Shown in pieces: positions 25,201 to 36,316 of a DNA stretch of 49,292 nucleotides (its first letter is position 1; each line of letters starts with the position of its first letter). The stretch is from positions 58,112 to 107,403 of the forward strand of contig ABIR03002144.1 in NCBI GenBank assembly GCA_000181795.3, in the 5' to 3' direction. The notes beneath the pieces are model-generated. The model was given only the letters and a program-made list of their open reading frames with translations. It made no database searches and was not told the origin of the DNA. The position numbers and the translations under genes were made by a program. This stretch comes from Trichinella spiralis (taxonomy: Eukaryota > Nematoda > Enoplea > Trichinellida > Trichinellidae).

Positions 25201-26169
25201 TTTTATATTTTTAAAGGATTTATTTTTTTTGATGAAATAATGTTATATAAATGAAGAATATTTAAATTTGATGCCACTGTCAAAATTAAATTCTAACTTT
25301 AGCCACCTCTTTGCGGAGCCAATGCTATGAGAAAACCTATGACTTTTACGAAAGAATCTTTAAACATGACTTTTTTGGACTCTGAAATGAACAATCTTGT
25401 TGAAGAAAAAAATTATACTGAGAACAACACGTCAAAGTCAGAACAGATGAGATTCGATGAAAACTTTATTCATGCTGTTGACGGAATATTGCCAAACAAA
25501 ACAAGCGCAGACGGTGCTTTCCACAACACCAAAGACTCCACATATATGTCAGGTGAATACGTAATTAAGTTATTACGTACTTATTATTTAAATCACTAAA
25601 TAACTGTATAAATTAATTTTTGCAGATGAAGAAAACTCTACTACTGCGGCGGTACAGCTAAATAATGATAGCCTACCAGATGATGGATCTGGTGAAAACA
25701 GCTTCGATTTGATGGACAATGAAAAATTACTTATGGAAATTCTAAATGACAGTCGTAGCCGAAGAAACGTATACAGTGAACCATGGTTTACTGAGTCGCC
25801 TTCATACAGCAAACCACTAAATTTGGAAACTGATGTTAGTCAAGAAATGTTAGTCTTAGAAGTTGGGGATGCCAAGACTTCTGCTAAAGGTAGATTACAT
25901 TAGTAAAACCAATGAAAATGCCAGTATTTAAAGTTATTTTAGGTGAAACTGGAAATATTATTTCACAAGTAGAAATGTCAAAATCTGGTCAACAAGAGCA
26001 ACATGCCAGTGCACAGAGAATCTGTTTGTCCACAGGCGAAACAGCAGCAATGGTTTCTGCATTTGTTTTTGTTATCATGCTTCTTTCGTTTACGATTTTC
26101 ATTTTAATTATTCTCAAGAAACATGCCACTTCCCGAGCTTATTTACACTATCCATCTTACAAGTTTTAA
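22251..26169 (+). CDS. ZP-domain (cuticlin-like) type I membrane protein
   Basis: Nine exons join in phase: 22251-22301, 23100-23145, 23931-24106, 24161-24303, 24535-24756, 24939-25104, 25303-25552, 25626-25889 and 25943-26169, giving 514 residues. A signal peptide (MSSYKWFIPALLFCLVV) leads into a zona pellucida domain from about C39 to C272. Family marks are VIECNPEAIVLKLNT, ICNYYLKMGSPDGEPVSYA, VGDQVWHVWECE, YGLLVHSC and FKFADVLAVQFHCQIKLCF. A Ser/Asn/Asp-rich linker follows, then a furin-like site RSRR at 395-398, a membrane segment at about 474-497 and a 17-residue cytoplasmic tail. In this family the protein is cleaved at the furin site and the ZP part polymerises in the apical matrix or cuticle. 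The role in the cuticle is inferred from the family. Introns range from 53 to 798 nt; intron 2 contains the ATAAT satellite. Confidence in domain and frame is high; the first two exons rest on phase and splice consensus. Confidence 0.9.
23301..23790 (+). repeat. Perfect ATAAT pentamer satellite, 98 copies
   Basis: 490 bases of uninterrupted ATAAT lie in intron 2 of the ZP gene, with no substitution seen. The length in the assembly may not equal the true length, since such arrays collapse easily. Confidence 0.95.
24827..24883 (+). repeat. ATATC pentamer run followed by a short ATAAT run
   Basis: About seven units of ATATC and then three to four of ATAAT lie in intron 5 of the ZP gene, just after exon 5. 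Confidence 0.9.
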
Positions 26170-26394
26170 TTTAGCTGAATATATCTTACTGTTAATGAAA
26201 CTGCCACATTAATGAACATTCACAGGTTGTCTTTTATTCATTTGTTTTATTGAACTTTACAGTTGGCTTTATACATTTAACAATGTTTTAGTTCTTAGAT
26301 TATGCAAAAATAGTTCATAATTCATATTGGCAACATTTTAAAAACTTGCAAATTTGATTTCATTGTTTTTATGCTACTGTTTTGCAGTACTTTC
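26170..26394. other. Probable 3' UTR and downstream flank of the ZP gene
   Basis: AT-rich sequence directly after the ZP stop codon. No perfect polyadenylation signal can be singled out with confidence. Confidence 0.35.
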
Positions 26395-26785
26395 TCTATT
26401 TAATGATTGATTATTAATAGTTTGTTAATTATTAATTATTATGATTTTGTTGTTTCTTACTTTATACCTGTTTTATTCAAGTAGATTTAGATTTAAACAA
26501 TGGTTGCTATACGTTGAAAACGAGAAAAGCACAAATTCCAATGCTATAGCCAGTTTTATATTCTTCTATTATATTCTATAATGTAGTATGAATATTGAAT
26601 TGAATTGAATTGTATTGTATTGCATCATCTTAAAATAATGTTCAAAATTGGATGATTTGTTTCTAACCATTGAACAATTTCAATTAATCAGTTTGTGCAA
26701 AAAATAGCAAATGTGTTAAATTTGTTTTGAAAATCAGACATTTGGATTATATTTTTTAATTTGTTATGTTTTAAAAATAATTATG
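26395..26785 (+). repeat. Dispersed repeat, inverted partner of 37680-38062
   Basis: This 390-bp segment matches the reverse complement of 37680-38062. The central 280 bp look about 94-95% identical by eye, and the outer parts are less similar. No coding potential and no terminal repeats were recognised. It begins about 225 bp after the ZP gene stop and may be part of that gene's 3' UTR. Confidence 0.85.
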
Positions 26786-26873
26786 CTTAAATAGTATAAG
26801 CAAATTACATTGAATTGATAAAATTAAATGAAATTGTATTGATAATACATGACATGAAATGAGAATTGTAATA

Positions 26874-27495
26874 CGGTCGAACATGGTTAAGTGCACATGA
26901 AAATTGGCAAGAATTAGTATCCACTTATCCAAAGTTGAAAATTATGCAGAGTAATTGAATGGAGCAATAGCTGCACATTTACAAATAGGTTTAATGCAAA
27001 AAAATGTCCATTTATTTTAAGTAAAATTGTCAGAAATGTAGGTTTGAATTATATTTTGTGCTACCAGCTTTACTGGCTGATCTTCAATTTGGATTAGTAG
27101 CTTTTGGCTGAATTTATGCTGTTTTCGTGAAAATATAGTCAAATTGTGTCCAGATTTGCGACAGCTTCCTTGTAAGTAACTTCCTGGGTAAGCAGTAGTT
27201 GTTTTGACTTTGGCAAGGCTTAGCTCGCCTTGTCTGTGATAGGCGTGCTTATTTTGATGTAGGGAACCATAAACTCTGCTGAGTATCAGTAGTTGCTATG
27301 GCTGATAAACCTAAAGCGGCCGGCAACGCGACTATTGTGCACATAACGAATATATATTGTGAACAGTAAATCCCGTGGAGCGCTGCAAAATAATGCACTC
27401 AACCAAGTTATACACTTATCCATTTTTTACCGTATAATTAACTAGTGAGAATTTTGTGCACTTAAGGAAAATGTGCACGTGACCATGTTCGACTG
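26874..27495. mobile_element. Tigger-like deletion element, 622 bp, with inverted ends and TA flanks
   Basis: The left end CGGTCGAACATGGTTAAGTG and the complement of the right end CAGTCGAACATGGTCACGTG agree at 20 of 23 outer bases. TA lies directly outside both ends (26872-26873 and 27496-27497), the target duplication of the Tc1/mariner-pogo group. The interior on the minus strand contains a weak echo of a CENP-B-type helix-turn-helix (word QEVTYKEAVANLDT) in a heavily stopped frame. It is a dead, non-autonomous copy. The ends relate it to the 147-bp element at 42753-42899, and it is a different family from the CAGTGGAACTC Tigger. Confidence 0.75.
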
Positions 27496-27767
27496 TAATA
27501 AAAAAGATGCGCTTTAATTAATGTAATGCTTTAATGACAAGTGTGTTAGTGATCAGTTATCGAGCAGAAGTAATTGCATTTCGAATTATATTTTGCATTA
27601 TTATATTTCAATTTGTTGCATTATTTAATATTCAAATACTGTAATAAATTGCATTTTAAGGTGAAACTTGTTTATTTTCATTATTTATTTATTTAGCTAC
27701 ACTTTCAGTGCTTTCTGAATTGAAAATAGATGTCTTTTGCTGTCACTTGAATTATTACTTTAAGAAA

Positions 27768-28070
27768 ATGACAGGCTGGCTGTCTCTTCATTATTTATTT
27801 CTTACCATCGGCGCATGCAATGTTATTAACAACTGCGGACTAAGCACATCTAAGTACAATGGCAATACTTTCTGGAATGGCAAATGGCAGTGGATTGTAA
27901 AAAAAGTGAAAATAGTTTCTAGGTACAAGATGCATGTTGACAAGTGTAAAATAAATGATAGCAAGAAGTTGCCTTACGTGAATGTAATATCTGATCCATC
28001 AGAGGAAAAATGTGTGCGGTTTTTCTCACATCAACACACATTTACGGTTGTTTGGCATGGAAATGACTGA
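27768..28070 (+). CDS. Candidate small ORF with signal-like N-terminus
   Basis: The frame from ATG at 27768 encodes 100 residues beginning MTGWLSLHYLFLTIGAC, a plausible secretion signal. It is followed by a Lys/Trp-rich part with five cysteines in all and is preceded by a CACTTTCAG acceptor. Near its end another frame opens (FGMEMTDTVDFVNDNQKVTV) and runs into a hydrophobic segment ending HRVIVW at about 28178. A membrane protein interrupted by a frame change, or by an intron I could not place, is therefore possible. No family was recognised. Confidence 0.3.
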   Translation: MTGWLSLHYLFLTIGACNVINNCGLSTSKYNGNTFWNGKWQWIVKKVKIVSRYKMHVDKCKINDSKKLPYVNVISDPSEEKCVRFFSHQHTFTVVWHGND

Positions 28071-28179
28071 TACTGTTGACTTTGTAAATGACAATCAAAA
28101 AGTTACAGTCTCTCTTGCAGTTCTGCAACTCACCTGCATCACAATTACAGTTTCATTGACGACAATTTTGCATAGAGTC

Positions 28180-29307
28180 ATTGTTTGGTAAATATCACAT
28201 AAAGCTGGCTATCAGTGAAAATTTTCCGACATGTTTTTTTCATCATCATCAACTACAGCAATTCGACGTCGTCATCAAAGCTTGGCCAATTATTCAGCAG
28301 ATTTTACTCGATGAACGCTATACTGTCGAATCTCGTCATGTTTCAATGCACTGACGAGATTTCAGGCACCCTAATTGCTTACATTTTTCACATCTATATA
28401 CATATTTCTTTTCACATATTACACAATTTTTCTTGTCTATTTTGCTACATAGATTACAAAGACAGTTAGGAATCAATGGAAGAAGAAATTTTATGATAAA
28501 TCACAGACGCGAAAGTAGCAACCTAAGTCACAAGCACATGACAACTTCCGCTTCACCATTTTGCGAATAGCATAGCGTAGGACAATAACAGTCTTTCAGC
28601 AGTTAATTACTGAATTCATTAAATATTAGAAGCACTTTTAGAAAAGATGTCAAAAAATTGAATTTTTTTTCAGACCAAAAATGGTCATTTTTAAGTAATC
28701 GTCTCAATTTTTCAATACGACAAGCAATTGCTTGTTCAATAGATTTTGAAGCTAATTGGATAAAGAATGTCTTATTCACGAAGAAATTATTGCAAAACGC
28801 TTTAATGAAAATTGTTGATTGTCAACGTGCGATCATAATAATAATGGTCTGCTTTAATAACCGAAGTATATCTTGTGGACACAGATGGTAGTCATTAATT
28901 AGTTGTTTGTGTTATTGCATAGCAAGTGTGCGTGTTTTGCTATTTCTTATCACTGAAGTAGCTATGTACTCAATTTGTTGTTATCGCTGTAATCTTACAG
29001 AATAAATATCATACGAGATTGATGCAACTTCCATATGCAAATTCATAAAATGTTTCTTCTTTGTTTTCGCAATTGCTGGTTTTATTGTTCAGATCATAAT
29101 GATCATTTTCTTGAAATTAGATTGCATTTTAGAACAGATGGCAAATAAGCGATTCCTTTTTTCACCTGTGTAAAAATAGATGAAAATTCCGTCAAGAAAT
29201 TTTAATAATAATACTAAAGAATATGACAAACAAGGAATGATGAGAAGAAATGAAGATTTTGCAATATAAGATGAATATCAATGTGCGCTTCATTTAATGT
29301 GCTTTTT
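28180..29307. other. Region with one weak exon candidate
   Basis: A frame after a TTTTTTTTCAG acceptor near 28673 runs to 28891 (QKWSFLSNRLNFSIRQAIAC and onward). It contains Cys, Trp and charged residues but matches nothing known. The remainder is AT-rich with no recognised feature. Confidence 0.3.
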
Positions 29308-29660
29308 TTACATTTCGAACTGAATATTTAAATCTGTAGCCTTCATTTGAATTTCATATATTTGATCAAACATCTCATTTTGACTAACAGTAAAATAGTT
29401 TTTCCAGTCACCAACTTGCCCTATTAAATAAATGAAATGATAAAGTTTTACACAATAATGGACTGTTTTAATGGAAAATTCAAACCTTTTCGAATAAATT
29501 CAGATATTTTTTGATTGAACAACCACACACCTTTCCTGTTGGAGCGATTGCTGGTTTTCATATTTTGAAAATGAACTTTGTCCATAGTTTTTTGCACAAT
29601 TTCAGCACTAAGATTCAATTGCAGAAACTTGCAGATTCTCTGAATTTGAAAAGTCAAATT
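29308..29660 (-). CDS. Sulfotransferase (SULT1-type) C-terminal exons, partial
   Basis: Two minus-strand exons, 29660-29486 and 29420-29308, join in phase across a 65-nt intron. They encode about 95 residues ending in a stop. The sequence reads [18 protein letters not shown], then HFQNMKTSN, then FIRKG joined to [20 protein letters not shown]. The RKG-x-VGDWKN-x-FT block is the PAPS-binding signature near the C-terminus of cytosolic sulfotransferases, which move sulfate from PAPS to small hydroxyl or amine substrates. A full enzyme is about 290 residues. The N-terminal two thirds, with the PAPS loop TYPKSGTTW, were not found upstream in the window. Either the other exons lie beyond long introns or this is a gene fragment. 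The substrate cannot be inferred. Confidence 0.75.
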
Positions 29661-29947
29661 CTAAAAATTCTGTGGTAATGTTCAGAATATACATTCTTCG
29701 TGTTGTGACTATTCTTCAATTAAATAATTTTTTATAATCGAACATAATTAACAAATGAACAACGTTAAAAATAGTTGTTGTGCTGTGAAGTTAAATGATA
29801 TAAATTTAATTTTTCGCTTTTTAATCAAAGTTAAGAAGGCTGAAAATATAAAAATTCAGCTGTGATAACCAGAAAAGTAATCAATTAGAATACAGAACTA
29901 TCGTTAAGTAATGTGAGCGTTTCGATTTTGCTTGAACTGCTTTTGAG

Positions 29948-31313
29948 AAACTGGTGAACACCAAGTGCACCGCTTGTGAAATAATCAAAAGAGCGAGTAA
30001 ACAACCGCAGCACAATCGACGTAACACAACTGAACAGCGTAAAAATCTCTATAGACTTGAATGCATTAAAGCTGTTACGGACAATAGTAGTACGAAAATT
30101 CAGGCTAATGGTTCAGCGGCTAATGGAAATCAATGTAATTTATTTTTAGTTTGCTGTCTAATTTGGAAACGGCGAATTTCTGACAAATCGTCAGTAATCC
30201 GAATTGATCTATCAGTTGAAGAATCAACCGTCAAAGTCGAACTCATACAAAAGCCTCTGGTAAGCCCAATTTATTCCAAACTATACACAGCATGAAATAA
30301 TAAATTAGAACAATTTAAACTTGCACGTGCCAGACGCATGTCATGATTCACACACGATCACAATTACACAAAATTTGTCTATAACAAGAACTCTTTTGAT
30401 GAAAATAAATTTTCCATGTAAGATATTATTCAACTAAACTTTAGTAAAATATCAGCATCTCTGCTTTTGCACTTTTGTAAATTAATTTTCGGAATTACGG
30501 CGAATAAATTTTTACTCACGGAATACTGTAATGCATAAAAATCAGGTATAATTTTTTGTCCAAAGGTGAGAATTAAATGTGATATGTAAATGAAATGTTT
30601 TTTTATAATTTTACTGAGAATTAGAATGCAAATTCGCATGTTTATATTTATTTTTTTCTTTTGTAAAAGCAAAATTGTTTAATAAATTTATTTGTACCTG
30701 CATTTCTAGAAGTTGACAATGTATTTAAGCAAACACGGAGGTTATAGCTATTTTATTGAAATGATTATTGATGTTCGATTATTGATCTGTAGCATCTCGT
30801 TGAAAGGTTAATTGTTTGAATTGTTTGATATTCAGACAAAAGAGTAACGCATTTATGATTCGTTGATCTGTCGAATGCAAAGAAATGAAAAAAACAATAA
30901 AAAATTTTATTCGGCACTTTGGGAATCCAGGAGTGTAACATTAGCTAAGTTGAATAGTAAATTAAAATAAGTGGATTAAAATGCCAATCTGCAGCATTGC
31001 ATCAGCTGCTCAGTTTTATGTACGGTACGACTTATGTCAAATATAAAATGGTCATTGAGATTGCTAGTTGTCAGTAATGTTTGGTCATACGAATGAACGT
31101 GAAATGGAAAAATTGGAATATGATACTACTACTACTTTAGAAGATGCTGTGAACTGCGAAACCAGTAATGGGAGATGTGTTAAAATGAGCAATAAAAGGA
31201 ACGTTGCCGATGGCATTTGTACGGAGATTGCGGTACTCGATGCAGCAACACATGGGAATGACATGAATATTGCTAAATTTGGTCCATTGTTTGAACGACG
31301 GAACTTTCACTGA
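29948..31313 (+). CDS. Weak two-exon candidate, unknown product
   Basis: Exons 29948-30259 (donor CTG before GTAAGC) and 31068-31313 (acceptor ATTGCTAG) join in phase 0 to about 185 codons and a stop. The first is basic and Cys-containing (NTKCTACEIIKRASKQ). The second is acidic and balanced in composition (ERDM-like, LEYDTTTTLEDAVNCE). Composition suggests coding, but no family was recognised, the 5' end is missing, and the first exon contains an oddly hydrophobic LFLVCCLIW. It lies just beyond the opposite-strand sulfotransferase exons. Confidence 0.3.
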
Positions 31314-32293
31314 TTAGTAACTTTGACGGAAGTTTTCCATAATTATAATATTGTGATCATTTTATCATGGAATTGAACTGTGTATTTTAAAATTTTAATT
31401 ATTTATTACTAGCAGTTGTATTTTTCTTAAATTTGTTAATATCATGTTTAGAATTGAAATATTTTTCTAATATATAATCATTTTGGAGAAATGTAATTTC
31501 AAGGCATATGAAAAGTGAAATTATTGTAAATCATTCAACGGGAGATGAATAGTAAAGAATTTGTTTGCAACTTTGCGAGTGATCAAATCAACGCAACCGG
31601 CATATATGTTGTTAAGTTGCAATAAAATTCCACCTTTTTTCAGCCCAGTGCAACCGTTGTAAATAATTCCGTAATGCAGGTTGGATCGAAGATGTGACAA
31701 AAAAGTGAATTTGCTACTAACTAACCAGCGTCAAACGCTCATAGCTTATCATTATAATGATGAGTTATGTTGAATGTGAACTTTGCATTCTTTAAAACTA
31801 CTTTTCGGGTCTTATTAGCCGTTTAATTATAACAGTGGTTTTTGTTGTGCAGATTTATAGCAGCTGAAGAAATCATGATTGATTAATACAATACCGTGTT
31901 CACTTTATCGATTGGTTGTTTTTTGGCTTGTATCGGATTGGTTGGAAGAGTTTTCGTTTGTCCGCTTGCTCAGTCAGTTGTTTTACTGCTTTGAGATGCG
32001 CTCACTCGAGTCATAAGTTATTGCTATTTATACATTTCCATTTCCCGTAGCAAATTTTTCTGCTCAAATTCCATTCAACTTGTCATCTTTTTATTAGACT
32101 TACGTAATTAAATTTAACATTTGGGACAGTTCTCTGATCATGATCCGTGCATTTATTTTATTTCAAAACAGCTGCATTTGATGTGAGCTGCAGCGTGTTT
32201 TGATGCAAAATGATCAGCTTGCGATGGATGCAGAGTGATTTGTTCTGCATTAACTAATAAGTCGATTTATTATTACAGTATCGGATTATTAAA

Positions 32294-32326
32294 ATGAAGA
32301 ATGAAGGAAACCAAGTGGTCAGTTTG
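32294..32326 (+). CDS. Possible first coding exon (MKNEGNQVVSL)
   Basis: TATTATTACAG is followed by an ATG, eleven codons and a consensus donor GTAAGTGAG in phase 0. The signals are good but the exon is short, and no phase-0 partner downstream was found. The zinc-finger exon at 36430 needs phase 1, so the two do not join directly. Confidence 0.25.
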
Positions 32327-34768
32327 GTAAGTGAGATGCTTTTTACAATTTAGATTGCACACAGATAAAGCTAAATTGTTCCATTATTGTTTTTTTTTTA
32401 CGGATACTTTTAATATAATATCAAAAAAATATCATATTGATAATGGAGGCGTGTTGATATGAATGATGGAAAGCAAGCAGAAAAAGAATTAAGTCGAGAA
32501 AAGTTGCACTGTTGATAAGTTTCTGAGGTTGGGTTTTTCGCATGACGCAAAGTTGAGCACAAGTGAAAACGCAGCACATAAAATGGCAAAAACAAACAAT
32601 CAACTGGACAATTAAAATCAAGTGGAAATTTTTTTTTTTTTCAAACAAGATATGCAAATTCTTTCAACGAATTAGAACAGTGAATTAAAACGACTTTGTA
32701 TTCATGCGTAATCATTTTTTTCAACTTAATTGTACACGTGCTCATTACGTGTACATGCATGGTGATAAAATGATTTAATAAGTTTTCTAACAGTTGGTAT
32801 TGGAAAATTTTTATTTGAAAATGGTTTTCAAATGTACGAAATCAACGAGCAAATTTGTTGATGATTTTTTTAATATTTTAAATATAATTTTTTGTTGTTG
32901 TTTTTTTCTCTTTCGTGCATATGGAAATTGTGTAATGGATAAATTTTGTGGCAGAAGTGAGGTTGATTATTTGTTTGCGTGCACTTTATTGATAGGTAGA
33001 TAGATGTTGGGGTTTGTCAAGTTGAAATGTCAATTTTGCACGTGAATTCGTTCAGTGTTGATGATCACAGAAGCTAATAATGGATGAAATGGATGGAATA
33101 ATTGTTGCAAAAGTAATCGGTATAAAAATTGCAAAACGAACTTCTGGAAAATGGTATTTTAATTGAACGAATAAGAAGAGTTTAAAAGAATTTTTCTGGC
33201 AAAGAGTTGGAAACAGTGCAAAAGTTGATTTGTCAACAATTGGCGTAACGATTTGAACGAAAAACGAATCAGCACCTGCTTGGTGTTTGTTTTTGGTTAT
33301 TTGTCGATCTGTATGATTAATCGATTGATTAATTTATGAATTATTACAGCGAAATAAAAAGTTCGTGTCGCATTATGATGCATCGGTTGTATTCGATTTG
33401 GGCGTACTGTGGTGGAATAATTGCAATAAGAATTTTACCAACGGACCTTCGAACAACAACTACAACAAACAATATTATTCAATTTGAATTGATTTCAACT
33501 GGGAGATGTCAAAATTGGACTAGTAAAAAGTTGGTTGTAGTGGTTCAACTATTGGCAAGTAACTGTTGATTTTTGTTTTTTAATTGAATATTGATAATTT
33601 GTGAAACGATATTTGAAGATGATGCTATTTCTTCTTACTTTTATAAAACATTAAACGCAGCAGCATTGTGGGGGAGTTTTTGCAAATTTTGTATGGAACA
33701 AAAGAAAAAGTACAATGTGAAATTTTCCAGCATAATCAAAAATTCAACCGTGAAATGAATTGATTGTACATTTTGTATAAATAAGAAAAAAAACAATTTG
33801 TATAAAATTTAATAGTCACGTTGAAAAATAAAACCGAATTAAAGAAGAAGAAGAAGAAGAGAAAACGAACATTTCAAGTGATCAAGTGTAATTCTATATA
33901 GCGTGTTTGTTTTTCTTTTTTCTATCGTCGTTGAAACGCTTAAAAATGGTACTTTTTCCCCATTTGACTTTTCATCTTCATTTGCATATATATATATATA
34001 TATATTTTTTCACAATAAAAAAAAGAAATCCAATACGATTTGCATATTCTGCCAGAAATACTGTATTGAACGTGAACTGTGAGGTCGAAAGGTCATCGCA
34101 CAGATTTGTTATTATTAGGTTAACATCAGATTATTCTGGGGCATTCGTTTGTGTTGATCGGATTTTGCATTTCGTGTTCATGCAATTAAATAAATTGTTT
34201 CAATTGAAACTTCTTTACACATAAATGAAGAAAAAAAATAATGCAATGTAAAATATTTGATATTATTTTTTGAAAAAAAAATAAATTAGTAAAAGAAATA
34301 AAATTTCATTTGCCGAATTTTGACACATTTTTGTAAATTTATCTATAAGATGGCACATGGCAGTTGATCACAAATGATACAGAAAGCAGAATGGAATGTC
34401 AAAAAGCAAAGGGAAAATATTTTATTCAAATGCGACACAACTGGTTTTTGACCTTTTTGAAAATGTTCACGTGTTCCTATAGTTCAGCAATTTTTACTTG
34501 TTGAAAAAAGAACCATGCGCGCATAACTTCAACAAACTGAAATTTGCTTGTTTTTCATGCTAATTTATGCCTTTACTTATTGAAATTTTTTGCAAAATTA
34601 ATTGCTTTTCATTTTCATTTCAGATATTCTGCTTTTTCAATAATATCCTACAGTCTGAACTTGAAAATATGTATAAAAAAACTAATTTTACAACATGAGC
34701 ATGTTTGTATGTACATTTTAAAAGGGTATATTCGAATTTTCGATTTGGAAAGACATAATTAAAATGAA

Positions 34769-34806
34769 GCTACTACTACTACTACTACTACTACTAATAA
34801 TAATAA

Positions 34807-34837
<31 letters not shown>

Positions 34838-34840
34838 AAC
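34769..34840. repeat. CTA then ATA trinucleotide microsatellite
   Basis: About nine CTA units pass into ATA/AAT units with a few interruptions. Confidence 0.9.
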
Positions 34841-36079
34841 AGTAACAAAAACAATAATCGTAAAATGCATAATGTTGATGGTCAATATTAATCAATAAAT
34901 AATAGTTTTGTTGTTTTTTAGCATAAGTATACTGTTGTTCGATGTGTACTGTGTTTACAATTTTGCACAGTTCCAAAGTTAATAATATTGTTCACTTTTT
35001 AACATTTGCTTATTATTCACTGCTTGGAAGGTACATTTTTTGTAACGAACATCCAGTAAGCATTTCAATTATAACTGATAAATTGATATTCGAGTTATAG
35101 TTAGGGATGTTTCATTGTTCACTTTCCATTATTCAATTCAACACTGGTAACCTTCATTATCAGTTCAGATCAGTCCACCAATTTTGCCATTTACAATTTG
35201 TGTTATTCATTTTGTAATCAGTAATGAAAAAAAATCTCCCACAGTTATGACAATTAACCATAAAATATCCGTTATTATTGTATTCATGATTTTCAGTGAT
35301 ATGATCAATGATTTGCTTGAAAAATAAACGAACCTGCACAACGCCGGTATCCACTTTGATCTCTTTTACGCAAAAGCTTTATAATTAAACACAAACATGA
35401 ATATCCTTATTATCATTTACTGTAGAACAATCTGCAAATTAAAATTAGTTTCTCACAGTAGTATGTAATGATTGTTCAAATGAATTGACTTTCTGTTTGA
35501 ATAAATCTTTATTTTAATCTGTCAAATATGTTTACTATGAGAAATTGTTAATTTTCTTCTCATATTTTCTATTACATAATGCCTATGCATTAGCGTGGCA
35601 GAAAGCGTACATTTTGTTCAGATACAATGCGATCATCAATTATAAATTGTAACGTTTGATAAAATGAATTACCATACGGAAGCTACATGTATGCACTAAA
35701 ATGTATGGATTTCCAACCAAGTAAGCAAATAAATTGTTCACAAAATCTGTTCATTCTGGTTCGGCTGTTTCAAATGGTTCATCAAAAAATTTTTATTGTG
35801 ACTAACATTTAATGCTTTTATTTAAAATGTTTCTCACAAGAAATGCACAATTAACAGATAATTATCTACAGTATTCACCTGGAAATTCTTTACAGTTGCA
35901 CAGTGTTTTGTAAATATTCAGTGGCTTGTCCTTCTCTTATACTTTATTCTTGATTACTGTCATTTCTTTTTGTTGAATTGTATGATCTAATTTTAAATAG
36001 AAATTCCCATTGTTTTTCAACTCCTCACAAAGTTTTCAGTTGTAAAATGTATGATTTTTTATGAATTTATAACTTTTTA

Positions 36080-36081
<2 letters not shown>

Positions 36082-36121
<40 letters not shown>
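36082..36121. repeat. AT dinucleotide microsatellite
   Basis: About twenty AT units lie some 110 bp upstream of the acceptor that precedes the zinc-finger gene. Confidence 0.95.
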
Positions 36122-36124
<3 letters not shown>

Positions 36125-36316
36125 CTACAACTGTATTTGGATAGATTTTTCCATACTGTTTTTAATGAAAGCTTTTGTAACACATTTTGTTATTATTCAC
36201 AAGTGATTCATAATTTGGCATTCTTTGTTTCAGGGTTTTCTTGACTGATAAATTCAACAAGTGCATTAGTGTTTTGTATTTTTTGCATCAGTTTTGTTTC
36301 TGTGAACAGAACCCTA

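Larger units (their letters stand above)
31314..36233. other. AT-rich region with microsatellites and one possible first exon
   Basis: No firm gene is visible. A short plus-strand exon candidate sits at 32294-32326. Microsatellites include GAA (33846-33860), TA (33985-34005), CTA/ATA (34769-34840) and AT (36082-36121). The Asn/His/Cys-containing minus-strand frame at 35160-35354 has a possible donor but no recognised motif. Confidence 0.4.
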
